Below are positions 1 to 7,758 of a DNA stretch of 64,000 nucleotides, piece after piece. Under the pieces are notes generated by a model. It saw only the letters and a program-made list of their open reading frames with translations, had not been told where the DNA came from and made no database searches. The position numbers and the translations under genes are program-made. The DNA is from Pseudoflavonifractor phocaeensis (lineage in GTDB: Bacteria; Bacillota; Clostridia; Oscillospirales; Oscillospiraceae). Each line of letters opens with the position of its first letter. Positions within the stretch are counted from its first letter, which is position 1. Location: NCBI RefSeq assembly GCF_021531815.1, contig NZ_JADYUM010000014.1, positions 1-64,000 of the forward strand, in the 5' to 3' direction.

Positions 1-253
1 CCCGCCCCCTGGGCTCATAGATCAGGGCGTTGACGAGGCCATCCACCTTCAGGTCCCCGCCGTCCAGCGACAGCTTCTCAATGTGCAGCCCCTCCCCCTG
101 TACTTCCAGCCCGCCCCGGGCGGTGGACAGCAGGATGGAGCTCTCGTCAAAGTTCTCCACCTCCTCCACCCCGGAGATGGTAAGCTGCTCCCGGTCCTCC
201 AGCACCACCCGGTGCGGCGCTCCGGGACGGAGCCGTTCTTCCTCGTATGCCAT
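1..253 (-). CDS. yabP: Sporulation protein YabP (partial, C-terminus beyond the window)
   Basis: YabP is a small spore-coat/cortex morphogenesis protein of endospore formers. About 84 residues are visible; the gene runs off the left edge. The readable protein starts MAYEEERLRPGAPHRVVLED, and ISGVEEVENFDE and LHIEKLSLDGGDLKVDG are typical of the family. The ATG at 253 follows a GGGGGAAGG ribosome site. An in-frame ATG nine codons upstream (280) has no clear site, so 253 is preferred. It diverges from the HAD phosphatase gene. The gene indicates that the host makes spores. Confidence 0.85.
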   Translation of the reverse strand, partial: MAYEEERLRPGAPHRVVLEDREQLTISGVEEVENFDESSILLSTARGGLEVQGEGLHIEKLSLDGGDLKVDGLVNALIYEPRGR

Positions 254-409
254 GGGCCTTCCCCCTTCCCGTTTTTCCATCTTATGGCCCGGCCAGTCCC
301 GTTTATGCTACTTTTTCCCGCTCCCGGTCAGGATTGTCCAATTCGCACATGGAAATCAGGCGGGCTTTGCTGTACAATAGAAATGACTTCATTGCAGGAG
401 GACTCTCCC

Positions 410-1183
410 ATGATCAAAGCCATCTTTTTTGACATCGACGGGACCCTGGTCAGCTTCCGGACCCACCGGGTCTCCCCCGCGGTGATAGCAGCTTTGGGCA
501 GGCTCCGGGAAAAGGGCATCAAGCTCTTCATCTCTACCGGGCGCCACCCCCATATGCTGTCTTACATCCGCTCTGTTTTCCCCTTTGACGGCTGGATCAC
601 GCTCAGCGGCCAGTATTGTTTCTGCGGCGACCGGGTGCTCCACCGCAATCCCATGGACCGTCAGACTGTATCCGGCCTGGTAGAAGCCACCCGAAACAAC
701 GACTTCTCCTGCATCTACCTGGAGGGGGAGGACATCTATATCAACTGCGTCGACGACCGCACCCGGGAATTTATGTGTGACCTGGACCTGCCCCTCCCCC
801 CGGTCCAAGACCCCCGCCGCGCCCTGGAAGGAGAGCTGTACCAGGCTATCGTTTTTCTGACCCGTGAGGAGGAGGCCTTGCTGCTGAACAAGGCCCCCAA
901 TTTGAATACTACCCGGTGGCATCCGTACTTTTTGGATGTAATCCCCTCCGGCGGCGGAAAAGATAAGGGGATGGACGCCATGCTGGACGCTTTCCACATT
1001 CCTCTGGCGGAATCCATGGCCTTTGGAGACGGGGAAAACGACCTCTCCATGCTCCGCCACGCGGGCATCGGTGTGGCCATGGGTACTGCCAGCGACCAGG
1101 TAAAGGCCGGGGCCGACTATGTCACCGGAACCGTGGATGAGGACGGCGTCCTTTCAGCGTTGATCCACTTTGGCTTGCTGTGA
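410..1183 (+). CDS. Cof-type HAD-IIB family phosphatase
   Basis: A 257-residue hydrolase of the haloacid dehalogenase superfamily, IIB (Cof) subgroup. These are cytosolic Mg-dependent phosphatases acting on sugar phosphates, FMN or similar small phosphoesters. The N-terminal motif FFDIDGTLV supplies the two catalytic aspartates (D8, D10), STGRHP is motif II, and AFGDGENDLSML near residue 205 is the C-terminal Mg-binding motif. Length fits the family. The ATG at 410 follows GCAGGAGGAC; the longer open frame to its left has no ribosome site and is low-complexity. The substrate cannot be deduced from the sequence. Confidence 0.9.
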   Translation: MIKAIFFDIDGTLVSFRTHRVSPAVIAALGRLREKGIKLFISTGRHPHMLSYIRSVFPFDGWITLSGQYCFCGDRVLHRNPMDRQTVSGLVEATRNNDFSCIYLEGEDIYINCVDDRTREFMCDLDLPLPPVQDPRRALEGELYQAIVFLTREEEALLLNKAPNLNTTRWHPYFLDVIPSGGGKDKGMDAMLDAFHIPLAESMAFGDGENDLSMLRHAGIGVAMGTASDQVKAGADYVTGTVDEDGVLSALIHFGLL

Positions 1184-1285
1184 TCAGCCCTTTACACATT
1201 ATTTACAATTTGCTGTGGAATTTCCTCCCCATCGGGTGTACAATAAGGACAACTTTTTCAATCTGAAGCTAGGAGGACACATCTG

Positions 1286-2884
1286 ATGAAACTGACCTTT
1301 TTTGGCGCTGCCCACGCGGTCACCGGAAGCTGCCACTGTCTGGAGGTAAACGGGAAAAAGATCCTCATCGACTGCGGCCTTCAGCAGGGCCGTGACGAGC
1401 ACGATGACAACGCCCTGGACTTCGCCCCCAGCTACATCGACTATGTGCTGGTCACCCACGCCCACATCGACCACTCCGGCCGCATCCCCCTGCTGGTCAA
1501 GGAGGGCTTCTGCGGCCAGATCTTCACCACCCGCCTCACCGGCCAGCTCATGTCCATCATGCTCCGCGACTCCGCCCACATTCAGGAGAGCGACGCCCAG
1601 TGGCAGAACCAGAAGGGCAAGCGCGCCGGACGGGAAGCCGTGGAGCCCCTGTACACCGTGGCCGACGCCGAGGCGGCGCTCCAGTTTATCCACACCTATG
1701 AGTACGGCGAGATTTTCGACCTGTGCGAGGGGGTCAAGATCCGGTTCAACGACGCGGGTCACCTGCTGGGTTCCGCCGCCCTGGAGATCTGGGCCACCGA
1801 GGGAGACGTGACCCGCAAGATCGTCTTCTCCGGCGACCTGGGCAATGTGGACCAGCCCATTATCCGGGACCCGGAGTTCGTGGACCAGGCGGACTATGTG
1901 GTCATGGAGTCCACCTACGGCGACCGGAACCACGAGCCTCCCGAGAGCTACACCGAGGCTTTGGCTGCCCTCATCGACGATGTATTTTCTCAGGGCGGCA
2001 ACATTATCATCCCCTCCTTCGCCGTGGGCCGCACCCAGGAGCTGCTTTACTTCCTCCGGGAAATCAAGAATGAAGGGCTGGTCAAGACCGCCCCCAACTT
2101 TACCGTTTGCGTGGACAGCCCCCTGGCCGCCGAAGCCACTAAGATCTACGCCGGCGACCTCCACGGCTATCTAGACGAGGAGGCCATCTCCGTCCTCCAG
2201 GGCGGCGACGACCTGTTCACCTTCCCCGGCCTGACCCTGTCCCAGACCTCCGAGGAATCCAAGGCCCTGAATGCGGACAAGACCCCCAAGATCATCATCT
2301 CCGCCTCGGGCATGTGCGATGCCGGCCGCATCCGCCACCACCTGAAACACAACCTCTGGCGTCCCGAGTGCGCCGTGGTCTTTGTGGGCTACCAGGGTGA
2401 GGGCACCCTGGGCCGCCGCCTGCTGGAAGGGGCCAAGTCGGTCAAGCTCTTCGGCGAGGAGATCGCCGTCCGGGCCCGGATCGTCAACTTCAAGGGCCTC
2501 AGCTCCCACGCCGACCGGGACCATCTGATCGCCTGGGCGGAGCACTTCTCCCCCAAGCCCCAGCAGGTCTTCGTGGTCCACGGAGACGCTCCCGTCACCG
2601 AGGTCTTCGCTGATACCCTCAACGAACGGGGCATCCCCGCCCACGCTCCCCTGTACGAGGAGGTCTATGACCTGGCCGCCAACACCATGCTGGCCAAGGG
2701 CGTGGTGCTGGAGACCAAGCCCAAGTCCGGAGGCGCTTCCGCCGCCTCCCCCGCCTATGTCCGCCTTCAGGACGTGTCCAAGGAGCTGGAGCTGCTCATC
2801 AGCCGCAGCCGCGGCCGTCCCAACAAGGATCTGGCCCGTCTGGCCGACCAGCTGCGCCAGGTCATGGACAAGTGGGACGCCTGA
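1286..2884 (+). CDS. Beta-CASP metallo-beta-lactamase-fold ribonuclease-like protein
   Basis: A 532-residue protein of the MBL-fold/beta-CASP group, related to archaeal and bacterial CPSF-like RNA endonucleases. THAHIDHSG near residue 63 is the metal-binding HxHxDH motif. GDLGN, ESTYGDR and the beta-CASP block with PSFAVGRTQELL follow, and SSHADRD and VVHGD provide late metal ligands. The C-terminal 60 residues resemble a short coiled tail. A strong AGGAGGAC site precedes the ATG. Family members process or degrade RNA in a Zn-dependent way; the target here is unknown. Confidence 0.88.
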   Translation: MKLTFFGAAHAVTGSCHCLEVNGKKILIDCGLQQGRDEHDDNALDFAPSYIDYVLVTHAHIDHSGRIPLLVKEGFCGQIFTTRLTGQLMSIMLRDSAHIQESDAQWQNQKGKRAGREAVEPLYTVADAEAALQFIHTYEYGEIFDLCEGVKIRFNDAGHLLGSAALEIWATEGDVTRKIVFSGDLGNVDQPIIRDPEFVDQADYVVMESTYGDRNHEPPESYTEALAALIDDVFSQGGNIIIPSFAVGRTQELLYFLREIKNEGLVKTAPNFTVCVDSPLAAEATKIYAGDLHGYLDEEAISVLQGGDDLFTFPGLTLSQTSEESKALNADKTPKIIISASGMCDAGRIRHHLKHNLWRPECAVVFVGYQGEGTLGRRLLEGAKSVKLFGEEIAVRARIVNFKGLSSHADRDHLIAWAEHFSPKPQQVFVVHGDAPVTEVFADTLNERGIPAHAPLYEEVYDLAANTMLAKGVVLETKPKSGGASAASPAYVRLQDVSKELELLISRSRGRPNKDLARLADQLRQVMDKWDA

Positions 2885-2970
2885 TCCCTTTTCCCACATA
2901 CTTTTCCGTCTGGCCGCGCCAGCGCGCCTGAGATTCCCAGACAGAAACACAGATTGGAGTTTTGCCGCCT

Positions 2971-3936
2971 ATGGAGATCGACCGCAAGGAACTGAAACGC
3001 CGGGCCCGGGAGGCCATGGGCCTCACCCGCCCCCGCTTCTGGGTGGTCGCACTGGTCTACTTTCTCATGACCACGGGTCTGTCCTACCTGCCAGACCAGC
3101 TGCTCTCGCTGCTGTCCAACGGAGAGACCGCGTTTACCCTCTCCCTGTTTTGCAGCATCCTCATGTCCCTCTATCTGGTCATCGTCCGATTCAGCTTCAA
3201 CCTGTGGTCCCTGTGGACCAGCCGCAACATGGACCCAGGCCTGGGTTCCCTGCTCCAGGGCTTCTCTGTGGCCGGGCGGGTTGTCATTATGGAGGTCCTC
3301 ATTTACCTGCGGGTCCTGGGCTGGTCCCTGCTGCTGGGCCTGCTGGTGGCCTCCCCCCTGGTTTACCTGCTCCTGATGGGTTCCTCCCTGCTGGCCCCCC
3401 TGCTGCTCCTGGTGATCGCGGGGCTGTACGCCGCCATGTGGGCCATTATGCTGCGCTACGCCCTGGCCCCTTACCTCCTGGCCGACAGTCCCGACGCCGG
3501 AGCCTCCGCCGCCGTCCGCCGCAGCGCCGAGCTTATGCGGGGCTGGAAATGGGAGTTGTTCAAGCTGGAGTTCTCCTTCATCGGCTGGGCGCTGCTCTCC
3601 CTCCTGCTGTCCGTGCTGGTGACAGCCGCGGCCCTGTGGCACGCCGGCTTCTTCCAGGCGCTGGCCGCCTTCCCCGTCTCAGAGCTGCCCGACCTGATCG
3701 CCAACTACTCCATCTGGCAAACGGGAACGCCCACAGACCTGCTGGAATTGACCCAGGCGCAGATTGAGCTGTTCACCCTGTACAGCTCCGCCTCCGGCGG
3801 ATTCTGGACCGCCCTCCTCACCGATCTGATCACCCTGCCCGTGTTCCTTTGGGTCACCCCATACCGCTCCGTGTCTGAAGCCGGCTTCTACGACGCACGG
3901 CTCCAGCTCCAGCGCGCCAGCGCTCCGCCCCTCTGA
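2971..3936 (+). CDS. DUF975 family integral membrane protein
   Basis: A 321-residue polytopic membrane protein of the DUF975 family, common in Firmicutes and of unknown function. It starts MEIDRKELKRRAREAMG, a typical DUF975 opening, followed by about five or six hydrophobic segments and the conserved SAAVRRSAELMRGWKWELFKLE stretch between segments. The ATG at 2971 is preferred. A TTG three codons upstream is closer to GGAG but less likely. It lies 86 bp downstream of the beta-CASP gene and is closed by a terminator. Confidence 0.8.
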   Translation: MEIDRKELKRRAREAMGLTRPRFWVVALVYFLMTTGLSYLPDQLLSLLSNGETAFTLSLFCSILMSLYLVIVRFSFNLWSLWTSRNMDPGLGSLLQGFSVAGRVVIMEVLIYLRVLGWSLLLGLLVASPLVYLLLMGSSLLAPLLLLVIAGLYAAMWAIMLRYALAPYLLADSPDAGASAAVRRSAELMRGWKWELFKLEFSFIGWALLSLLLSVLVTAAALWHAGFFQALAAFPVSELPDLIANYSIWQTGTPTDLLELTQAQIELFTLYSSASGGFWTALLTDLITLPVFLWVTPYRSVSEAGFYDARLQLQRASAPPL

Positions 3937-3943
3937 ACAAAGG

Positions 3944-3985
3944 AAACGCCGCCCGCCTCGGGAAATCAAGGTGGGCGGCGTTTTT
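3944..3985 (+). terminator. Intrinsic terminator after the DUF975 gene
   Basis: A G+C-rich inverted repeat (AAACGCCGCCCGCC paired with GGTGGGCGGCGTTT) is followed by a T run. It starts 8 bp after the stop codon. Confidence 0.85.
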
Positions 3986-4023
3986 CGCTGCGGCAGAAGA
4001 CAGATATTTTTTGTCCCAATTTA

Positions 4024-4063
4024 GGAACATTCGTTTGACATTCGTACAAATGTATGATAAAAT
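4024..4063 (+). promoter_or_regulatory. lexA promoter with two SOS-box-like operators
   Basis: TTGACA at 4035-4040 and TAAAAT at 4058-4063 are separated by 17 bp. Two sites resemble the Gram-positive SOS box CGAACRNRYGTTYG. GGAACATTCGTTTG at 4024-4037 overlaps the -35 element. CGTACAAATGTATG at 4043-4056 is a near-palindrome in the spacer. LexA bound here would block RNA polymerase, as expected for autoregulation. The match is by eye. Confidence 0.75.
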
Positions 4064-4112
4064 ACAACTATCCCAACCAACACCTTCCATCTGCGCCGAA
4101 AGGAGCCTCACC

Positions 4113-4730
4113 ATGGCCAAACTGACCGCAAAGCAGCAGCAGATTTACGACTATATTCTCGCCTTCACCGCTGACCACGGCTATCCCCCTTCCGTCCGGG
4201 AGATTGGGGCCGCAGTCGGGCTCAAGTCTCCCTCCACCGTCCACTTCCATATGAAGGGACTGGAGGAGGCCGGGGTCATCGTCAAAGCCGAGGGCAAGAC
4301 CCGGGCCATCTCCCTCCCCGGCGTTCCCATGGGGCCCGTGGCTGAGGAGGCGGACCCCCATGCCAACCAGGTGCCCATTCTGGGCAACGTGGCCGCCGGC
4401 GCCCCTATTCTGGCCCAGGAGTGCATTGAGGACTATCTTACCTTTGACACCAACGGACTGTCCGGAGAGCACTTCGCCCTCACCGTCCGGGGAGAGTCCA
4501 TGCTGAACGCCGGTATTCTGCCCGGAGATCTGGTGGTGGTCCACCGCCAGCAGGACGCCCATAACGGCGAGATCGTAGTGGCCCTGTTTGAGGATGAAGC
4601 CACTGTGAAGGCCCTGTCCCGCAAGGACGGTCATACCTGGCTGCTCCCTGAGAACCCCGCCTACGAACCCATCGACGGCACCTACGCCGAGATCATCGGC
4701 AAGGTAGTGGCCGTGGTGCGGCGGTACTGA
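4113..4730 (+). CDS. lexA: SOS transcriptional repressor LexA
   Basis: A 205-residue LexA. The N-terminal winged helix (MAKLTAKQQQIYDYI, then SVREIGAAVGLKSPSTVHFH) binds SOS boxes. The C-terminal S24 peptidase domain has the Ala-Gly self-cleavage site in VAAGAP (about residue 92), the catalytic serine in GESML (about 128) and the lysine in TVKAL (about 165). RecA filaments trigger the cleavage. The ATG at 4113 follows AAAGGAG; upstream in-frame sequence overlaps the promoter. The gene stands alone, under an apparently self-regulated promoter and followed by a two-way terminator. Confidence 0.96.
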   Translation: MAKLTAKQQQIYDYILAFTADHGYPPSVREIGAAVGLKSPSTVHFHMKGLEEAGVIVKAEGKTRAISLPGVPMGPVAEEADPHANQVPILGNVAAGAPILAQECIEDYLTFDTNGLSGEHFALTVRGESMLNAGILPGDLVVVHRQQDAHNGEIVVALFEDEATVKALSRKDGHTWLLPENPAYEPIDGTYAEIIGKVVAVVRRY

Positions 4731-4743
4731 TTGCACAGCACAT

Positions 4744-4778
4744 AAAAAGCCCTCCGCTTGAAAGCGGAGGGCTTTTTG
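4744..4778. terminator. Bidirectional terminator between lexA and the chromate transporter genes
   Basis: AAAAAGCCCTCCGCTT, a short loop and the complementary arm ending in CTTTTT form a stem with an A run on one side and a T run on the other. It can stop both convergent transcripts. Confidence 0.88.
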
Positions 4779-4783
4779 ATCCA

Positions 4784-5347
4784 TCACAGCTGAAACACCG
4801 CGCCGATCAGAGCGGAAATGCCTATAAAGACAATGGGATGAAGCTTTTTCAGCTTGGTGTACCGCATGCATACGAAGACGGCCACCGTCAGCAGGATCAG
4901 AGGCCAATGCACCGTAAAGGTGTGCTCCGAGACGCCGCCGATGGTCACCAGCACCGCAGTGGCCACACTGAGCCCCGCGGAAGCGATCAGGGCGGTGGAG
5001 GCGGGACGCAGGCCGTAAAATACGGCGTCCACCGTCTTGGACTGGCGGAATTTCTGTAAAAACCCGGCAATGATGATAATTACAATGATAGAGGGCGTAA
5101 CCAGACCCAGAGTGGCGATCACAGCTCCTGGAATCCCGGCGGTAGTGTAGCCCACATAGGTGGCCATATTCACTCCCATGGCGCCGGGCGTGGACTCGGA
5201 GACGGCGATCATGGTGGTCAGGTCCGCGTCAGTGAACCACTGGGTACGGGTTCCCAGGTCCCGGAGAAACGGAATGGTGGCCAGGCCGCCGCCCACGGCG
5301 AACAGGCCCGTCTTGGCAAACTCAAAAAACAGCCGCAGCAGGATCAT
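4784..5347 (-). CDS. Chromate transporter, second half-protein (ChrA/CHR family)
   Basis: A 187-residue CHR-family membrane protein. Bacterial short CHR proteins occur as adjacent pairs that together form the chromate/anion transporter usually made as one long ChrA. Typical family sequence is visible in KTGLFAVGGGLATIPFLRDLG and SESTPGAMGVNMATYVGY, with about five membrane segments. Its start codon overlaps the stop of the upstream partner by 4 bp, so the pair is translationally coupled. The substrate (chromate or another oxyanion) is not provable from sequence. Confidence 0.88.
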   Translation of the reverse strand: MILLRLFFEFAKTGLFAVGGGLATIPFLRDLGTRTQWFTDADLTTMIAVSESTPGAMGVNMATYVGYTTAGIPGAVIATLGLVTPSIIVIIIIAGFLQKFRQSKTVDAVFYGLRPASTALIASAGLSVATAVLVTIGGVSEHTFTVHWPLILLTVAVFVCMRYTKLKKLHPIVFIGISALIGAVFQL

Positions 5348-5901
5348 TTGCCCTCAGCCTCCTTTCCCAGCTTCAGCAACCGGCGGGTCACATAGCCGAC
5401 CACACCGGCGCAGACGATCAGGATGGCGGGAGACAGGCCCGCAAAGAAGGCCAGCCCCAGCACCACCAAGAAGATGGCCACAGTGACAGCATCTTTCACG
5501 GTGGACTTTCCCAGCTTGATGACACTGGAGGCGATCAGCGCCACCACGCAGGCGTTCACTCCGGTCAAGGCGTGCCGCACCACCGGGATGTCCGCGAAGT
5601 TGGTCAGGAAGGTGGCAATCAGGGTGATAATCACGATGGAGGGAAACACCACGCCCAGCGTGGCCAGCACTCCGCCCAGATATCCCTTGTACTTGTAGCC
5701 AATAAAGGTGGCTGTATTCACCGCGATGATGCCGGGGGTACACTGGCCAATGGCGTAGTAATCGGTCAGCTCCTCGTCGGTGGCCCACCCCTTTTTCTCC
5801 ACCACCTCCCGCTGGAGAATGGGGAGCATGGCGTAGCCGCCGCCAAAGGTGCAGGCGCCGATTTTGGCGAAGGTGAAAAACAGGTCAAAATAAGTGTTCA
5901 C
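5344..5901 (-). CDS. Chromate transporter, first half-protein (ChrA/CHR family)
   Basis: A 185-residue CHR-family half-protein, partner of the overlapping downstream gene. FTFAKIGACTFGGGYAMLPILQREVV and YAIGQCTPGIIAVNTATFIGY are the family signatures, and the same GGG and PG motifs recur in the second half, pointing to an old duplication. A GTG start at 5901 follows AAGGGAAC. It lies 18 bp downstream of ychF on the same strand, so a shared transcript is likely. Confidence 0.88.
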   Translation of the reverse strand: MNTYFDLFFTFAKIGACTFGGGYAMLPILQREVVEKKGWATDEELTDYYAIGQCTPGIIAVNTATFIGYKYKGYLGGVLATLGVVFPSIVIITLIATFLTNFADIPVVRHALTGVNACVVALIASSVIKLGKSTVKDAVTVAIFLVVLGLAFFAGLSPAILIVCAGVVGYVTRRLLKLGKEAEGK

Positions 5902-5919
5902 GTTCTGTTCCCTTCCCGC

Positions 5920-7008
5920 TCACACATTGAACCGGAACAGGATGATGTCCCCGTCCTGGACCACATATTCCTTGCCCTCGGAGCGGATCAGGCCCTTCTC
6001 CCGGGCGGCCGCCATGGTACCGCAGGCCATCAGGTCGTCGTAGGCCACCACCTCTGCCCGGATGAAGCCCCGCTCAAAATCGGAGTGGATCTTACCGGCG
6101 GCCTGGGGCGCTTTAGTGCCCTTGCGGATGGTCCAGGCGCGGCATTCGTCCTCACCGGAGGTCAGGAAGGAGATGAGGCCCAGCAGCGTGTAGCTGGCCT
6201 TCACCAGGCGGTCCAACCCGGACTCGGCGATGCCCAGGTCGTCCAAAAACATCTTTTTCTCCTCCGGCTCCAGCTCGGCGATCTCCGCCTCCAGCTTGGC
6301 ACAGACTGGGATGACCTGCGCGCCCTGCTCCTTGGCCCGCTGCTCCACCTGGCGGTAGTATTCCACGCCCTCGGGATCGGTAAACCCGTCCTCGTCCAGG
6401 TTAGCGGCGTAAATAACAGGCTTCAGAGACAGCAGCTCACAATCTGGGTACTCCTCGGCGATGTTCACCGCTTCATAGGCCCGGGCGGATTTGCCGTCGT
6501 TGAGCCAGTCCCGCAGGCCCTCAAAGTCAGCCGCCTCCTGGAGGAACTTCTTGTCCCCCTTGGCGGCCTTTTTGGCCTTGTCGATCCGGCGCTCCACCAT
6601 CTCCAGGTCGGCCATGATCAGCTCCAGATCGATGGTGTCCATGTCGCGGACAGGATCAGTGGACCCCTCCACATGGATCACATTTTCATCGTCGAAGCAG
6701 CGGACCACATGGACAATGGCGTCGGTCATGCGGATGTTGCCCAGGAATTTATTGCCCAGGCCCTCGCCTCTGGAGGCCCCCTTCACCAGGCCGGCAATGT
6801 CCACAAACTCAATGACCGCGGGAGTGGTCTTCTTCGGGTGGTACATCTCAGACAGCTTGTCCAGGCGGTGGTCAGGCACGGCCACCATGCCCACATTGGG
6901 GTCAATGGTGCAGAAGGGGTAGTTGGCGCTCTCGGCGCCGGCATTGGTAATGGCGTTGAACAGGGTGCTCTTGCCCACATTGGGCAGGCCCACGATACCT
7001 AATTTCAC
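5920..7008 (-). CDS. ychF: Redox-regulated ATPase / GTPase-like protein YchF (OLA1 type)
   Basis: A 362-residue YchF, a ribosome-associated P-loop NTPase of the Obg group that prefers ATP. GLPNVGKSTLFNA (residues 7-19) is the G1 motif, and DIAGLVKGASRGEGLGN is the G3/switch region. The C-terminal TGS domain ends with GEDECRAWTIRKGTKAPQAAGKIHSDFERGFIRAEV and the YVVQDGDIILFRFNV tail, near-invariant in this family. Length is typical. It has its own promoter and probably leads the chromate transporter genes. Confidence 0.97.
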   Translation of the reverse strand: MKLGIVGLPNVGKSTLFNAITNAGAESANYPFCTIDPNVGMVAVPDHRLDKLSEMYHPKKTTPAVIEFVDIAGLVKGASRGEGLGNKFLGNIRMTDAIVHVVRCFDDENVIHVEGSTDPVRDMDTIDLELIMADLEMVERRIDKAKKAAKGDKKFLQEAADFEGLRDWLNDGKSARAYEAVNIAEEYPDCELLSLKPVIYAANLDEDGFTDPEGVEYYRQVEQRAKEQGAQVIPVCAKLEAEIAELEPEEKKMFLDDLGIAESGLDRLVKASYTLLGLISFLTSGEDECRAWTIRKGTKAPQAAGKIHSDFERGFIRAEVVAYDDLMACGTMAAAREKGLIRSEGKEYVVQDGDIILFRFNV

Positions 7009-7052
7009 GGCAATTCCTCTTTTCCGCTGTCGTTTTATGGATTGGCCAAAAT

Positions 7053-7081
7053 ATTATATATGCTTTATCAAAAAGTTGCAA
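7053..7081 (-). promoter_or_regulatory. Predicted promoter of ychF
   Basis: On the minus strand TTGCAA (7081-7076) and TATAAT (7058-7053) are separated by 17 bp, and the -10 lies about 45 bp before the ychF ATG. Confidence 0.65.
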
Positions 7082-7252
7082 GTGGAAAGGCGGGATGTGG
7101 GCCCAGGAATCCAAAATTTATCGCGGACTTCGCAGATTTTCTGTTCTGTCTAGGAAAAGCCGCTGGCGCCCTTTCAACACAAAGCAGGCCCCCGTTTTAT
7201 TTTCAGGCCGCTCCACTGTACCGCCCTTACAATGCTCCGGATGTCCCGGGCA

Positions 7253-7286
7253 CAAAAAACGAACCGCGGATCCACCGCGGTTCGTT
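7253..7286 (-). terminator. Intrinsic terminator after the VOC gene
   Basis: AACGAACCGCGG and CCGCGGTTCGTT form a perfect 12-bp stem with a 5-nt loop. Read on the minus strand it is followed by a T run. It ends the leftward catabolic operon. The remaining 340-bp gap to ychF holds only this and the ychF promoter. Confidence 0.88.
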
Positions 7287-7349
7287 GAAGCTATGGAAAG
7301 ATAGCGCCCTCGCGCCGCGGGCAGCAGCCCTTTCGCGCCGTGGGAAGCG

Positions 7350-7742
7350 TTACAGCTTTTGGCAGAACTCGATCTTTTCAGCGTTGGGGCCCTCGATGGT
7401 AAAAAACCGGATCCCGTTTTCCCAGAACGGCAGGAACCGGATGCCCTCGTTGAGCATGTGGAGATCCAGCTCCTTGGCCAGGGCGTAGGTAGCCTCAATG
7501 TCCGTTGTGTTCAGCGCAATATGGTCGATGGCGCCGGGATGTCCGACCGCGCAGCCGTTTTCATAGCTTTCGATGATCAGGTTGCCCAGCTGGAGGAAAA
7601 TCGCTCTGTGCTTTGCGGCTTCATTGTAGGTCTCCAGGGCCGTGGTAAATCCCAGGCTGTGGTAAAACTCGGTGGTTTTGTCCAGGTCATTAGTGGGGAC
7701 CGCCACGTGCTGGACTCCGGTGATCAATTCCTGAAAAGACAT
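7350..7742 (-). CDS. VOC family protein (glyoxalase/dioxygenase fold)
   Basis: A 130-residue vicinal-oxygen-chelate fold protein with two beta-alpha-beta-beta-beta modules. VQHVAVPTNDLDKTTEFYHSLGF is a classic opening, and IDHIALNTTDIEATYALAKEL is the second module. Members include glyoxalase I, methylmalonyl-CoA epimerase and extradiol dioxygenases; histidines in the first and second modules and a late glutamate could bind metal. The ATG at 7742 follows AAAGGAGTG. It ends the operon with the antiporter and dehydrogenase, so an epimerase or lyase role in that pathway is possible but unproven. Confidence 0.82.
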   Translation of the reverse strand: MSFQELITGVQHVAVPTNDLDKTTEFYHSLGFTTALETYNEAAKHRAIFLQLGNLIIESYENGCAVGHPGAIDHIALNTTDIEATYALAKELDLHMLNEGIRFLPFWENGIRFFTIEGPNAEKIEFCQKL

Positions 7743-7758
7743 ATGAAACACTCCTTTT

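Noticed and set aside
83-409. Long open frame extending the HAD phosphatase to the left
   Set aside because: It is antisense to yabP, low in complexity and has no ribosome site. The ATG at 410 with GGAGGAC gives the standard family N-terminus.
1199-2950. Long minus-strand open frames opposite the beta-CASP gene
   Set aside because: They are shadows of G+C-rich third-position codons; their translations are Gly/Val/Leu-rich without domains.
5572-7002. A 476-codon plus-strand open frame opposite ychF
   Set aside because: It is the mirror of a conserved gene in a G+C-rich stretch; no start site and no recognisable domain.
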